From the NCBI RefSeq assembly GCF_033958435.1, contig NC_134152.1, positions 12,014,001 to 12,078,000 of the forward strand: a DNA stretch of 64,000 nt, in the 5' to 3' direction. This document shows, one piece after another, positions 21,190-30,979 of the stretch. Position 1 is the stretch's first letter. Every line of letters starts with the position of its first letter. Source of the stretch: Carettochelys insculpta. Its lineage: Eukaryota > Chordata > Testudines > Carettochelyidae. The notes beneath the pieces were generated by a model that ran no database searches, was not told the origin of the DNA, and saw only the letters and a program-made list of their open reading frames with translations. The translations under genes were made by a program, and so were the position numbers.

Positions 21190-23860
21190 GACAATGTGCT
21201 GATTGTAAAACAATACGAATGATATCTGATGCCAGTATGACTAACTGATAAAAGATGACAGCTCGGACGTCATGTGGATAAACAAGGTCCGCGATACTAA
21301 CCAGGTGATTGGGGTTGGGTCGATAAGCTGGCTACCGAAAGAAAACTACAACTAACACATTTACTATCACAGTTCAGGAAACGAAGAAACATGGTGATGC
21401 TAGGAGAGGAAGAAATAAGGAACGTGTACAGAGCAGCACTTGAAGAGAAAATTAGGAATGTGGGCACAGAGAAAGACCTAGATAAGAGAGTCAAAGGGAT
21501 AGCCACAGCCATAGAAGAGACAACTGAGCAGATTGTTCCAGAAGAAGAGAAGATCGATAAGAAGTGGATTGTGCAGGAGACACTGAAGTTGGTCCAAGAG
21601 AAGTGAGTGTTGAAGATCAGAAGGGATGTTTCTAAGAAGGTGGAACAGCAATATAGAATGAAATGCAATGAGGTCAGGAAAGCAGCCAGAATGGGTATGG
21701 TGAAATGGTTAGAGGAGCAGTGTGAAGATATAGAGAGGTATTATGGCCAATGTATTACCAGGGAGGTCTACGAGACGATTAGGAATATTAATAGGAAGTG
21801 GCAGGCGAAGCAGATGGCAATCAAATATGAAAATGAAGAAGTGCTCATGAACAAGGAGAAGGTTGTGCAGGGATGGACGAGATATTGCACTGATCTGTAC
21901 AAAGTACAGTTGGACCCGAGTGTCTCAGAGAGACTGATCAAAGACCTAAAAGAGATATCTCCACTGAGCCTCGAAACAGAGACTGATATTTCAAAGGAGG
22001 AAATACAAAGAGCAATGAAAAGACTAAAGAACAACAAGAGCCCTGGATGATAAGATTGTGAGACAGATGATCAAATATGCCAGAGGAAGTATGATTCAGG
22101 AAATATACCAATTATATAATATAGCATGGGAAGAAGAGAAGGCACCTAAAGAATGGACAAGATCCATATTAGTGACAATACACAAGAAAGGAAACATGTT
22201 GGAGTGCAAAAACTACAGAATGATTGCCCTAATAAGTCATCTATGCAAGGTGCTGATGATGACACTGATGGAGAGACTGAGATTGCAGACAGAAGGACAT
22301 CTAGTGGATGAGCAAGCTGGATTCAGGAAAGATAGAAGTATCATAGAGCAAATATTGGCACTAAGATTGATAGCAGAGAAAGCTTGATGAAAGAACAAGA
22401 ATACCTACGCTTGCTTCGTCAATTTTCAGAAGGCATTTGACGGTATAGTTCAGAAAGTGACTTGGGTAGTGTTGGACTCATACAGGCCATTTCTACACAT
22501 GCCACATTCAGAGAATAATAATAAATGGCCCGAAATAGGCTAATGAGGTGTGGATGCAAATTCCCCATGTCTCATTAGCATAAGGTCACGTGATTCGGAG
22601 TCCAGAAGACGTTCTTCTGGACTCCAAAACAAAGTGTAGAAGCATGGACCCTGGAAGGGTGTTCCGGAAGGGAGTCCTTCTTCTGGAGGCCCCTTCTTCC
22701 TGTAAATTTTCTGGAAGAAGGGGCCTCCAGAAGGAGGACTTCCTTCTGGAAGACCCCCGGGGGGCTACGCTTCTACACATTGTTTTGGAGTCTGGAAGAA
22801 CATCTTCCAGACTCCAAATCATGTGACCTTATGCTAATGAGGTGCATCTCATTAGCATATTTTGGGCCATTTATTAGCCTGCCACTTTTGGAGAAAATGG
22901 CTTGTGTAGAAACGGCCACAGAGTGGATGGCAGACTGATAGGGTTGTTGAAGAATATCAACAACAATGCAGAGGCAGCAGTGAGAACATGAGGACAGTTG
23001 GGAAGTTGGTTTAGAAAAAGTAGAGTTATGAGACAAGGAGATTCTCTATTTCTGAGTATCTTCATCATGCACTTAGAGAGAGTGATGGACAAGATCAAGG
23101 AAGAGGTAGAAGGGATATCCATGCGTGGGATGAGAATTAGATTCATGGATGATATAGTTATGATCAAGGAAGATGAAGAGAAGCTAGTGAGAATGGTGCA
23201 GGACGTTAAATGAGAAAGAGAAGCACTATGGACTGATTATGAGCATTGATAAAACAAAAACAATGATATTTGGAGATAAGGAAATAGTAAGGAAGATCAG
23301 CATAGAGGGATCAAACTAGAGAACTTAGAGAAATTCACATATCTGGGGAGCTACATGATATATGATCTACACTATAAGAAGGAAACAGACTAGAACAGCG
23401 AAAGCAAAGGCAAGCTTGAAGGTGATGAATAAGATCTGGAAAAGCAAAGCTATTAGCTTAGGAACGAAGCTGAGCATCTGCAAAACATATTTATTCAGCA
23501 GCATATTGTATGGATGTGAGACATGGGTGATAAGGAAAGACTTGAAGGAAGGATATTGGTGTTTAAAGGGAGTTATTATAGAATGATCCTGAGAATAGGA
23601 TGGATGCAGAAGGTCACCAGTGAGGAATTATATAGGAAGATACAGCCAAAAGAGAACCTACTGCAGAAGATTATACAATGGAAGTTACAGGTATTCAGGT
23701 ATATCTGCAGAATGAATGTTGAACAAAAGGTCAACACCCTGTTATTCAGCTTAATGGACCATTCAAATAGAAGAGGCAGACCCCACAGAGAATGGATAGA
23801 TGCTATAGCAGATCAGAATGGAACTTGTCTCCAGAAACTAAGCCACTCTGCCTCCCACTT
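21190..23860 (+). pseudogene. Third non-LTR retrotransposon (LINE) ORF2 relic
   Basis: A separate LINE lineage whose clade I cannot fix. Reading frames: a charged region (21391-22047, one TGA between the halves and one after 'NNKSPG'); reverse transcriptase ('WTRSILVTIHKKGN', 'NYRMIALISHLCKVLMM', 'DEQAGFRKDRSIIEQILAL', 'NFQKAFDGIVQKVTW'); then, after a MITE at 22485-22917, 'QGDSLFLSIFIMHLERVMDK', 'FMDDIVM' at the catalytic box, and 'LYGCETWV', 'ILRIGWMQKVTSEELYRK', 'RRGRPHREWIDAI'. The usual A in [YF]ADD is M here. It decayed by many small indels. Confidence 0.8.
22485..22917. mobile_element. Palindromic MITE inserted in the LINE
   Basis: Starts 'ggccatttctacaca' and ends 'tgtgtagaaacggcc', flanked by ACA on both sides (22482-22484 and 22918-22920). 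Its two halves are largely inverse complements ('ggagtc.agaaga.gttcttc', 'gccccttcttcc', 'ctaatgaggt.c'), so the whole can fold into one hairpin. The 3-bp duplication suggests a Harbinger-mobilised element. Confidence 0.8.
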
Positions 23861-23929
23861 CCCCCACATGGAGGGTGGACTGGGACTGACAGCTGGAAAC
23901 TGTTGGCTTCTAAATAAGCTTGATATCTA

Positions 23930-24124
23930 GAAGCCTCTGCTGATTGGCTGAGCCTCAGTAAGGGGAGGGACTTTGAGGCAGTTCAGGGATTTATAAAGCA
24001 GTGTCCAAGTGAACAGGTGAGCTTGCGAACAGGGGATTGAAAACAAGGAGTTTAGAGAGGGAGTTTGGAAGGGGGTGGTAGTGGCCAGGGACCCTTGGCC
24101 TTTCTTTTAAATCCCCTTTTTAGG
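23930..24124 (+). other. CR1 5' untranslated region
   Basis: Lies directly upstream of the ORF1 start and ends in a purine-rich stretch. Keeping this end is unusual, because most CR1 copies are 5' truncated. Confidence 0.5.
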
Positions 24125-25101
24125 ATGGCAGGCATGAATAGTGACAGGTCTGCTGTTGTTACCTGCTCGGGATGTGCCATGTTTGTCTTCCTCCTCGAGG
24201 AAAGAAGGGATTTCGTCTGCACTACGTGCAAGCTGGTCTCCATTTTAGAAGAAAAAATTAGAGGACTGGAGGCTCAAGTGTCGACCCTTTGCTCAATCAG
24301 GGAGGATGAAGATTTCCTTGAAGCATTTAATCTTGCAAGCATGTCAGGCAGAAGAACCAGGGAGGGCAGTAAGGGATGAAGCAGAGAACTGGAAGCATGT
24401 AACTTCTAGAAGAAAAAGAAGGTTGATACATGAGTCCCCCATCGATATAGAGATAAGTAATTGCTTTCGGGCTCTCTCCACCGGTTCTGCAGTAGTGAAT
24501 GCTTTGGAAGGAGCCTAAGAGGGAAAAAAAATCAGAGGGGAACTGCTTCTACTGCAAGACATGGGATGTGTAGTCCTAGGGGTGGGGGTTCAATGACCAC
24601 CACCCCATAAGAAAAAGACGGATGGTGGTGGTTGAGGACTCCCTCCTAAGTGGGACTGAGCCATCCATCTGCCGACCAGACCTGGATTCTTGTGAGGTGT
24701 GTTGTTTATCAGGAGCTCGAATTCAGGATGTGACTGAGAACCTTACAAACCTGCTCAAGCCTTCGGAATACTACCCCTTCCTACTTCTGCACGTGGGAAC
24801 TAACGATACGGCCAAGAATGACCTTGAGCGGGTTACTGCAGATTATGTGGCACTGGGAAGAAAGGTCAAAGAATTTGGAGCGCAAGTGGTGCTCTTGTCC
24901 ATCCTTCCTGTTGAAGGGAAAGGGCCAGGTAGGGACCGTCGAATTGAGGAAGTAGATGCATGGTTACGCAGGTGGTGTCGGAGAGAGGGCTTTGGATTCT
25001 TTGATCATGGGATGCTGTTCTGGGCACAGGGATTATTGGGAAGAGATGGGGTCCACCTAACCAAAGGAGGAAGGAGCTGTATTTGCTTCTCCTTTACCTG
25101 A
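24125..25101 (+). pseudogene. CR1 ORF1: zinc finger and SGNH-type esterase
   Basis: ORF1 of CR1 makes the nucleic-acid-binding and esterase protein of the retrotransposon particle. The start 'MAGMNSDRS' at 24125 leads into a CxxC...CxxC finger ('CSGCAMFVF', 'FVCTTCKLV') and a coiled coil ('LEEKIRGLEAQVSTL'). After frameshifts (near 24310-24380 and between 24518 and 24622) the esterase appears: 'VVEDSLLSG' with the nucleophile Ser, 'CCLSGARIQDV', 'LLHVGTNDTA' and 'RDGVHLTKGG' with the Asp-His pair. The catalytic residues survive although the frame does not. Confidence 0.85.
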
Positions 25102-25274
25102 AGAACTCCCTCTCTAACTTCCTGTTTGCTTGCAAACTTAGTGAGGAGAGCTTTAAACTAGGTTCGCTGGGGGATGGTGACCAAAACCCTAAGGGGAGAA
25201 AGAGACTTGGAGGCCAGGAAGAAATGCAAAGAGGAATGTACAACAAAAGTGGACCCCTGGTTTGAGTAGAGAGG

Positions 25275-25765
25275 GTGGGGAGATCAATTGGTTATCTAAG
25301 GTGTTTGTACACCAATGCCAGGAGCCTGGGTAACAAGCAGAAGGAATTAGAAGCCCTGGCCCAGTCCAAGAACTATGACTTGATTGGGATAACAGAGACT
25401 TGGTGGGATGACTCGCATGACTGGAGTGCTCTCATGAAAGGGTATAAACTGTTCAGGAAGAACAGGCAAGGGATAAAAGGAGGAGGGGTTGCACTGCATG
25501 TAAGAGAGCACTATGATTGCTTGGAACTCCAGTACATAGAGGGAGAAAAGCCTGTTGAGAATCTATGGGTCAAGCTTAGTGGTGTAGGCAGCACTGGAGA
25601 TGTGGTGGTTGGTGTCTGCTGCAGGCCACCAAATTAGGATGATGAGGTAGATGAGGCTTTTTTTGGACAACTGAGAGAAGTTCCGGATCACAGGCTTTCA
25701 TTGTCATGGGGGACTTTAATTACCCTGACATCTGCTGGGAGACCAATGCAGTGGGGAGCCACATC
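25275..25765 (+). pseudogene. CR1 ORF2, N-terminal endonuclease fragment
   Basis: An apurinic-type endonuclease domain: 'LYTNARSLGNKQKELEAL' (Asn), 'DLIGITETWWDD' (Glu), 'GYKLFRKNRQGIKGGGVAL' and 'VGVCCRPPN'. A TAG follows at 25635, and in another frame the next motif 'IVMGDFNYPDICWETN' reaches 25762. The reverse transcriptase is absent: the sequence changes abruptly to an unrelated repeat. This is a 5' half without a 3' half. Confidence 0.85.
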
Positions 25766-25940
25766 TGTCCCAGCCACGCTGGTGTGCTCCCAGCTCCTCA
25801 AGCTGCAGGGAGCTAGGAGCTGGCTGGCGGCCACAAATACGGGGCAAATTAGCTCCTTTTTAAAAATAAATTGGGATACCTTCCTGGAGTCCCAAATACG
25901 GGGCTGTCCCAGCCAATAGTGGATGGGTAGTCATCTTCCA
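25766..25940. repeat. Fragment of the 'gggtgaccat' repeat family
   Basis: Contains 'aaatacggggc' twice and ends 'ggatgggtagtcatctt', like the right part of the element at 6760-6819 ('cccaatacgggacggatggt'). It marks the point where the CR1 is cut off. Confidence 0.5.
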
Positions 25941-27311
25941 TTTACTTTTCATTCAATTCTTGATGAGCTAGCCACACCCTCAGGTTTGTCTATGATCTCA
26001 CTACACGTTGTGCTTATCAGTATGCTGAAATCTCTCAGGTCAGGGGCCCTTGTTAAAACCCCTGATCTGAGAAATTTTTGAGCACAGTGTTGTTCCTTCA
26101 TCAAGATTATCAATAAGGAAGTTTTCTTTGCTTCCATCTTAACCTGCAGACCTTCTTCATTCTCTGGAAGTCACTGGGGTTCCTAACATGGAAATCTGAA
26201 GATAAGGTGTGATTGTTCTGACTAGCAGTTTCAATGAGGCATTTAAATGCAGGGGAACTCAGTGTGAGTATAGGATCTGCCCCCTCACCCTCATCTCTTC
26301 TGCAATGTTTCACCTCTGCTGTTCTGGCTTATAACAAGGCTTGGTGGAATACACTTGTTCTATTTTATTACTTTGTGTAATATGTTTTAAGCTTTTTTGT
26401 CTTTTATAATTTTCAAAGTTGTGGGAAAGTATGGAGGGAGGTCTGATCTTTTTTAATAGCAAAGTTGAGATGCAAAGATTTCAAACTTGTGTCTTAATAA
26501 ATCTGTTAGTCCCTCAGGTGCTACAGGATTCCTAATTTTTTCAGTGGGAGCAGTTAATCATACAGCTTAGAATGATAGACTTAGAGGAAGGGTGAGTAAA
26601 ATGGGAAGGACAAAGAGGAGTCAGGATGTATAAGACATTGAAGGCCAGTGGTAGTAGCTTAAATCTGAGGTAGAAAGCAAGGAAAAAAAAAGGATCTGGC
26701 TCAATGTTCTGGGGTGCTTGTATTCAAGTTTCTAGTTCTGTTCTGTCACCCAGGGAAAAATACAGGAAGAGTTACAGTGCATTTGACTGAGGGAGAATGA
26801 CTCTTTCATCCTTTCAAACTAGTGCTGTAGAACAGAACAGAACCGAACCCCTGTAGTTATAGGGAGTTTATACAAAGGAACTGAGGGATCCATTCTCACC
26901 ACGGCAACTGGGCTGAAACTGTCCTCCCCTCCTCAAACATTTCCATTTTCTTCCACACCAGCTCTTCACCATTCTTACTTCTCAAAGGAATTAATTCACT
27001 CAGTTCTTCGTATAATCCCACTCAAAGCCTGATCTTAGCTAGAGAACCACTTCAAGTTTTCTTCTTCCACATGACCCTCAGAGCCACTGCAAACACTAAC
27101 CATTTATTATTTGTGCTGCAGAAAGTCACTGGAGAATGGGATCAGTGCCTGTGAGGTATCACTAAACCTGATTTTCTTCTGACCAGTCTGACAGCATTAC
27201 TTCTGCTTTATACTAATGTGCTCAGCATCATTGTGTATGAAGATTATGAATTTTTATTTTATTTTTTTCCACTGTGGTTTATTTTAAGCATTTTATCACC
27301 ACTGCATGAAA
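25941..27311. other. Spacer with a possible Penelope-type fragment
   Basis: No gene. At 26488-26535 the phrase 'aataaatctgttagtcc' followed by 'aggtgctacaggattcct' resembles the Penelope-like sequences at 34560-34620. Confidence 0.4.
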
Positions 27312-27353
27312 AAAGAGAAGTTACTCACCGTACTAACGATGGTTCTTGGAGAT

Positions 27354-27510
27354 GTGTCCCTGTGGGTGCTCCACAATAGGTGTCAGGCTCACCTGGCGCC
27401 GCAGATCGGAATTCTTCCAGCAGTTTCTCCTGGATCATGCATGCGCCGGTGTGCGCCACTCCCTTGCGTGTCCCTGGCCACGTGCACAATCCGGTCCCCG
27501 CCAGTTCCTT
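27354..27510. repeat. DIRS copy A inverted terminal repeat, 3' side
   Basis: 157 bp, the inverse complement of 33174-33330 with scattered mismatches. It starts 'gtgtccctgtgggtgctcc'. The left element end extends about 42 bp beyond this repeat. Confidence 0.85.
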
Positions 27511-27579
27511 GACCAACCACCTCGGATGCTCCTGAAAAACACTAGACAGAGATCCGAAGCGGGGAGGATGGGCGGGTGG

Positions 27580-27679
27580 TGGAGCACCCACGGGGACACA
27601 TCTCGAAGAACCATCATTACTACGGTGAGTAACTTCTCTTTCTTCATCGAGTGTCCCCGTGGGTGCTCCACAATAGGTG
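27580..27679. repeat. DIRS copy A internal complementary region
   Basis: The first part (27580-27640) is the inverse complement of the left element end, and the second part (27641-27679) is the inverse complement of the right element end. They meet at 'ctcttt|cttcat'. It therefore encodes a template of the joined ends, the signature feature of DIRS circle formation. Its flanks also pair with each other ('tggagcacccacggggacac' against its complement). Confidence 0.85.
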
Positions 27680-27720
27680 ACTACCCAGCAGTAACCCAAC
27701 TAAGGAGGTGGGTAATCGGT

Positions 27721-30168
27721 TTATGTGCAGCTTGCTCCCGAAAGGACTGCTGTCGAGAGGCAGGTATCCTCTTGGAATACCCGATGTAGGGCATAATGCT
27801 TGGCGAAGGTGTCATAGGATGACCAGGTCGACGCTCTACAGATGTCCTTCAACGCAATGCCCTTAAAGAAGGCTGTTGACGCCACCACCGCCCTGGTGGA
27901 GTGAGCCCTGGGCGGGGCCAGCAAAGGAGTCTTTTGAAGTTCGTAGCACATTTTTATACAGGATACAATGTGCTTTGAGATTCTCTGTGAAGAGAGACCT
28001 TCTCCTTTTGACCTGGGAGCGAGAGAGACTAGAAGCCTGTCCGTTTTCTGGGAGGACTTAGTTCTGTCTGTGTAGAAGGCCAACGCCCTTCTCACGTCCA
28101 GGATATGCAGGTGTGCCTCCTTGCTGGAGCTGTGAGGCTTCGGATAAAACGAGGGTAAAACTATTGGCTCGTTAAGATGGAATTCTGATGAAACTTTTGG
28201 AACAAAGGCTGGGTGCAGCCGTAAGGTTACCGCCTCCTTTGAGAATACTGTGCAGGGCGGCGTTGCCATAACTGCTGCAAGCTCACTGACCCTGCGAGCT
28301 GACGTAATTGCAAGGAGGAAGGTTGTTTTTATTGTAAGGAGATGTAGGGGAACCATGGCTAATGGTTCAAAAGGTGGACCCGTGAGTGTGCTGAGCACCA
28401 GGTCCAGGTTCCACGATGGTGGAAGAGGTTTCCGAGGGGGGTACAGGTTTACCAACCCCTTCAAGAACCTGGTAACGATAGGATGGGCAAATACCGTGGG
28501 CCCCTTCTCTGTATGCCGAAAGGCTGATATAGCGGCGAGGTGGACTTTTAGCAAGGATAATGAAAGTCCGTCCCTCTTGAGGTCCAATAAGTATTCAAGT
28601 ATTACTGGTATAGGAACGGCAAGCAGAGCTAACTGTTTGGCGGAACACGAGGCTGTGAATTGAGTCCATTTCTGCTTGTAAGTCCTCCTGGTGGAGGTCC
28701 TTCGGCTACATTCCAGGACTTGTTGTGCTCCTTCCGTACATGTGCTCTTTAAGGAGCTGAGCCATGGATTAGCCATGCTTGTAGGTGCAGACCCTGAGGG
28801 TGCGGGTGCACTATGGACCCTTGAGCCTGCGTGAGTAAGCCCGGTGCCGCCGGTAGAGGGAGCGGTGGGTGGTCCGACATGCGCAGAAGCAAGGGAAACC
28901 ATTGCTGCCGATCCCATGTTGGGACTACTAGTATCATGCGAGCTCTCTCCCTTCTGGCTTTCTGCAAGACCTTGTGGATAAGCGCTGTGGGGGGGGAACG
29001 CGTAAAGTAGAGGGCCCTTCCATGGAATCATGACTGCGTCCCCCAGGGACCCCCGCCCCACTCCTGCCCTGGAGCAGTACTGGGGACACTTCTTGTTGTG
29101 CTGTGTGGCAAACAGATCAATCTGGGGAAACCCCCATGTATGAAAGATCGGTCGTAGCAGATCGGCGCGGATCTGCCATTCGTGCGTGAGTGCAAAGTGC
29201 CTGCTCAGCTGATCTGCTTTCACGTTGTGAGCACCCGGCAAGTACGAGGCTTTCAATGTAATGTTGTTGGTGATGCACCAGTTCCACAGTCGGACTGCTT
29301 CCGCACATAGGGCACGGGATCGGGCTCCTCCTTGTCGATTTATGTAAAACATAGTGGAGGTATCGTCTGTATTGATCCCAACTACTTTGTCACATATGTG
29401 GTCTCGGAAGTGCTTGCAGGCATTGAACACTGCTCTGAGTTCTAGTATGTTTATGTGCAGTGACTGTTCCGCAGGGGACCATAGCCCTGGCGTCACCTTG
29501 TCGCCGTTGTGCGCTCCCCATCCTATGTGGGAGGCATCGGTAGTAAGAAAAATAGAAATTTGTAGTTGGTGAAAGGGCACCCCTGCTAGCAAGTTCTTGG
29601 GGTTTACCCACCACGCCAGGGACCTGCGCACCTCTGTCGTGGGCGACACTACCCTGTGAACGGTGTGGGATGCCAGTTTGTAGACGCTCGCCAGCCAATG
29701 CTGTAGGCTTCGCATGTGCAATCTGGCATTCTGTACCACAAATGTTGCTGCCGCCATATGGCCCAGCAGCTGTAAGCATGTTAAGACCGGCACCGTGGGG
29801 CTGTATGTAATGACTTGCACCAGCGTACTGATGGCGCGAAAGCGGGCGTCGGGCAGATACATCCTTGCTGTGATAGAGTTTATGCGTGCCCCTATGAACT
29901 CTATGTCCTGTGTGGGGTCGGTCTTTGACTTTGCGAGGTTGATGACTAGGCCCAGCGAAGAAAACGTGTCTGCTGTGACGCGTATAATGCGTAGGACCTC
30001 TGTCTTCGAGGCTCCTTTCAGTAGGCAGTCATCCAGGTATGGAAATATGAATACCCCCTGTCTGTGCAGGTAGGCTGACACCACTGCCAAGGTTTTGGTA
30101 AAGACTCTGGGGGCCGAGAAGAGGCTGAACGGAAGAACCCTGTACTGGAAGTGTTCCTTGCCGACCAT
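27721..30168 (-). CDS. DIRS copy A: RT core, RNase H and tyrosine recombinase, fused 815-codon frame
   Basis: Reverse transcriptase catalytic box 'FPYLDDCLLK' at residues 42-51. RNase H follows with 'LTTDASHIGWG' (D211), 'INILELRAVF' (E243), 'INTDDTS' (D268) and 'HNVKADQLSR' (D319). Tyrosine recombinase (about 485-800) has 'TSARRVSELAA' (R626), 'AHSTRAV' (H756, R759) and 'FAKHYAL' (Y792), so the R-H-R-Y set is complete. It would copy the RNA and integrate the circular DNA. The upstream part of the RT is in another frame (see 30169-30979). At 28987-28994 a run of eight G (seven bases in copy B) shifts the frame, so the true RNase H C-terminus is in another frame (to 28749). The fusion to the recombinase is probably an accident of that indel. 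Confidence 0.8.
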   Translation of the reverse strand: MVGKEHFQYRVLPFSLFSAPRVFTKTLAVVSAYLHRQGVFIFPYLDDCLLKGASKTEVLRIIRVTADTFSSLGLVINLAKSKTDPTQDIEFIGARINSITARMYLPDARFRAISTLVQVITYSPTVPVLTCLQLLGHMAAATFVVQNARLHMRSLQHWLASVYKLASHTVHRVVSPTTEVRRSLAWWVNPKNLLAGVPFHQLQISIFLTTDASHIGWGAHNGDKVTPGLWSPAEQSLHINILELRAVFNACKHFRDHICDKVVGINTDDTSTMFYINRQGGARSRALCAEAVRLWNWCITNNITLKASYLPGAHNVKADQLSRHFALTHEWQIRADLLRPIFHTWGFPQIDLFATQHNKKCPQYCSRAGVGRGSLGDAVMIPWKGPLLYAFPPHSAYPQGLAESQKGESSHDTSSPNMGSAAMVSLASAHVGPPTAPSTGGTGLTHAGSRVHSAPAPSGSAPTSMANPWLSSLKSTCTEGAQQVLECSRRTSTRRTYKQKWTQFTASCSAKQLALLAVPIPVILEYLLDLKRDGLSLSLLKVHLAAISAFRHTEKGPTVFAHPIVTRFLKGLVNLYPPRKPLPPSWNLDLVLSTLTGPPFEPLAMVPLHLLTIKTTFLLAITSARRVSELAAVMATPPCTVFSKEAVTLRLHPAFVPKVSSEFHLNEPIVLPSFYPKPHSSSKEAHLHILDVRRALAFYTDRTKSSQKTDRLLVSLAPRSKGEGLSSQRISKHIVSCIKMCYELQKTPLLAPPRAHSTRAVVASTAFFKGIALKDICRASTWSSYDTFAKHYALHRVFQEDTCLSTAVLSGASCT
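28749..28990 (-). pseudogene. DIRS copy A: displaced C-terminus of the RT/RNase H protein
   Basis: Overlaps the recombinase frame. It reads 'LIHKVLQKARRERARMILVV', 'PTWDRQQWFPLLL' and ends 'LQAWLIHGSAP', the usual tail of DIRS RT proteins. In an undamaged element the RT protein would end here and overlap the start of the recombinase frame by about 200 bp. Confidence 0.65.
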
Positions 30169-30979
30169 GAAGTGGAGGAAGTGAAGTGAATTGGATCATT
30201 ATATGAAAGTAAGCATCTTGTAAGTCGAGGGCTGCAAACCAATCTCCATCGTCCAGTGCCGCGAGTATGGAGGCGACTGTAATCATCCAAAACCGTTGCT
30301 TGCGCAAGTAGCAGTTGAGGCCCCGAAGATCTAAGATGGGCCTCCAGCCTCCTGTTTTCTTCTCTGTGAGGAAGTAGCATGAATAAAACCCTTTCCCCTG
30401 GAATTGTTCTGGCACTCTTTCCACCGCCCCTATGAACATAAGGTGGTCCACCTCTTGTTTGAGCCTCGCCTCGTGGGCAGCATCCTGGAGGTGGGGCCTG
30501 GAGGGAGGCTTCGTCGGTGAGAGCGCCTAGATGGGGATCGCGTAACCCATGGCTATGATCTCCAGCACCCATTTGTCTGCGGTGATCTTTTGCCATTGGG
30601 AGTGAAACGGTCTGAGGCGATGATGGAACATGAGATGAGAGTGGCATTGCGCGATGGTAGTGATAGTGCAGCCCTCGACATGCCCGTCAAACTTGTTGTC
30701 TTTGGGCCTGTCCCGGGGGTGCACGGCTTTGTTGGGAACATCGCCTGGGAGTTCTGTACTATTACTGCTGTTGATGTCGCCCTTGGTCGTAGCCCCGCTG
30801 ATACTGCGCACGCTGTGGTTGGTATGGGTAGCGTCTTTGCTGAGGGTAATATTTTTTCTTCCTATATGGAGGGGTATAAATACCCAGGATTCTAAGTGTA
30901 GCTCTCGAGTCCTTACTGGAGTGGAGGACCGAGTCGGTTGAGTCTGCAAACAACTTTTGCGTGTCAAAGGGAAGATCAA
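30169..30979 (-). pseudogene. DIRS copy A: N-terminal part of the reverse transcriptase
   Basis: The frame from 30979 includes 'QWQKITADKWVLEII', a TAG after 'YAIPI' at about 30527, then 'HLMFIGAVERVPEQFQGKGF', 'KKTGGWRPILDLRGLN' and 'FAALDLQDAYFHI' (first catalytic Asp). A short deletion near 30190-30200, relative to copy B, then shifts into the frame of the 815-codon ORF. It overlaps the end of gag in another frame. Confidence 0.75.

Noticed and set aside
27346..27789. Frames across the DIRS terminal repeat and internal complementary region
   Set aside because: They consist of terminal repeat sequence and recur wherever that repeat occurs.
28250..28663. Open frame on + inside DIRS copy A
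   Set aside because: Antisense shadow of the recombinase gene; copy B has a similar shadow for the same reason.
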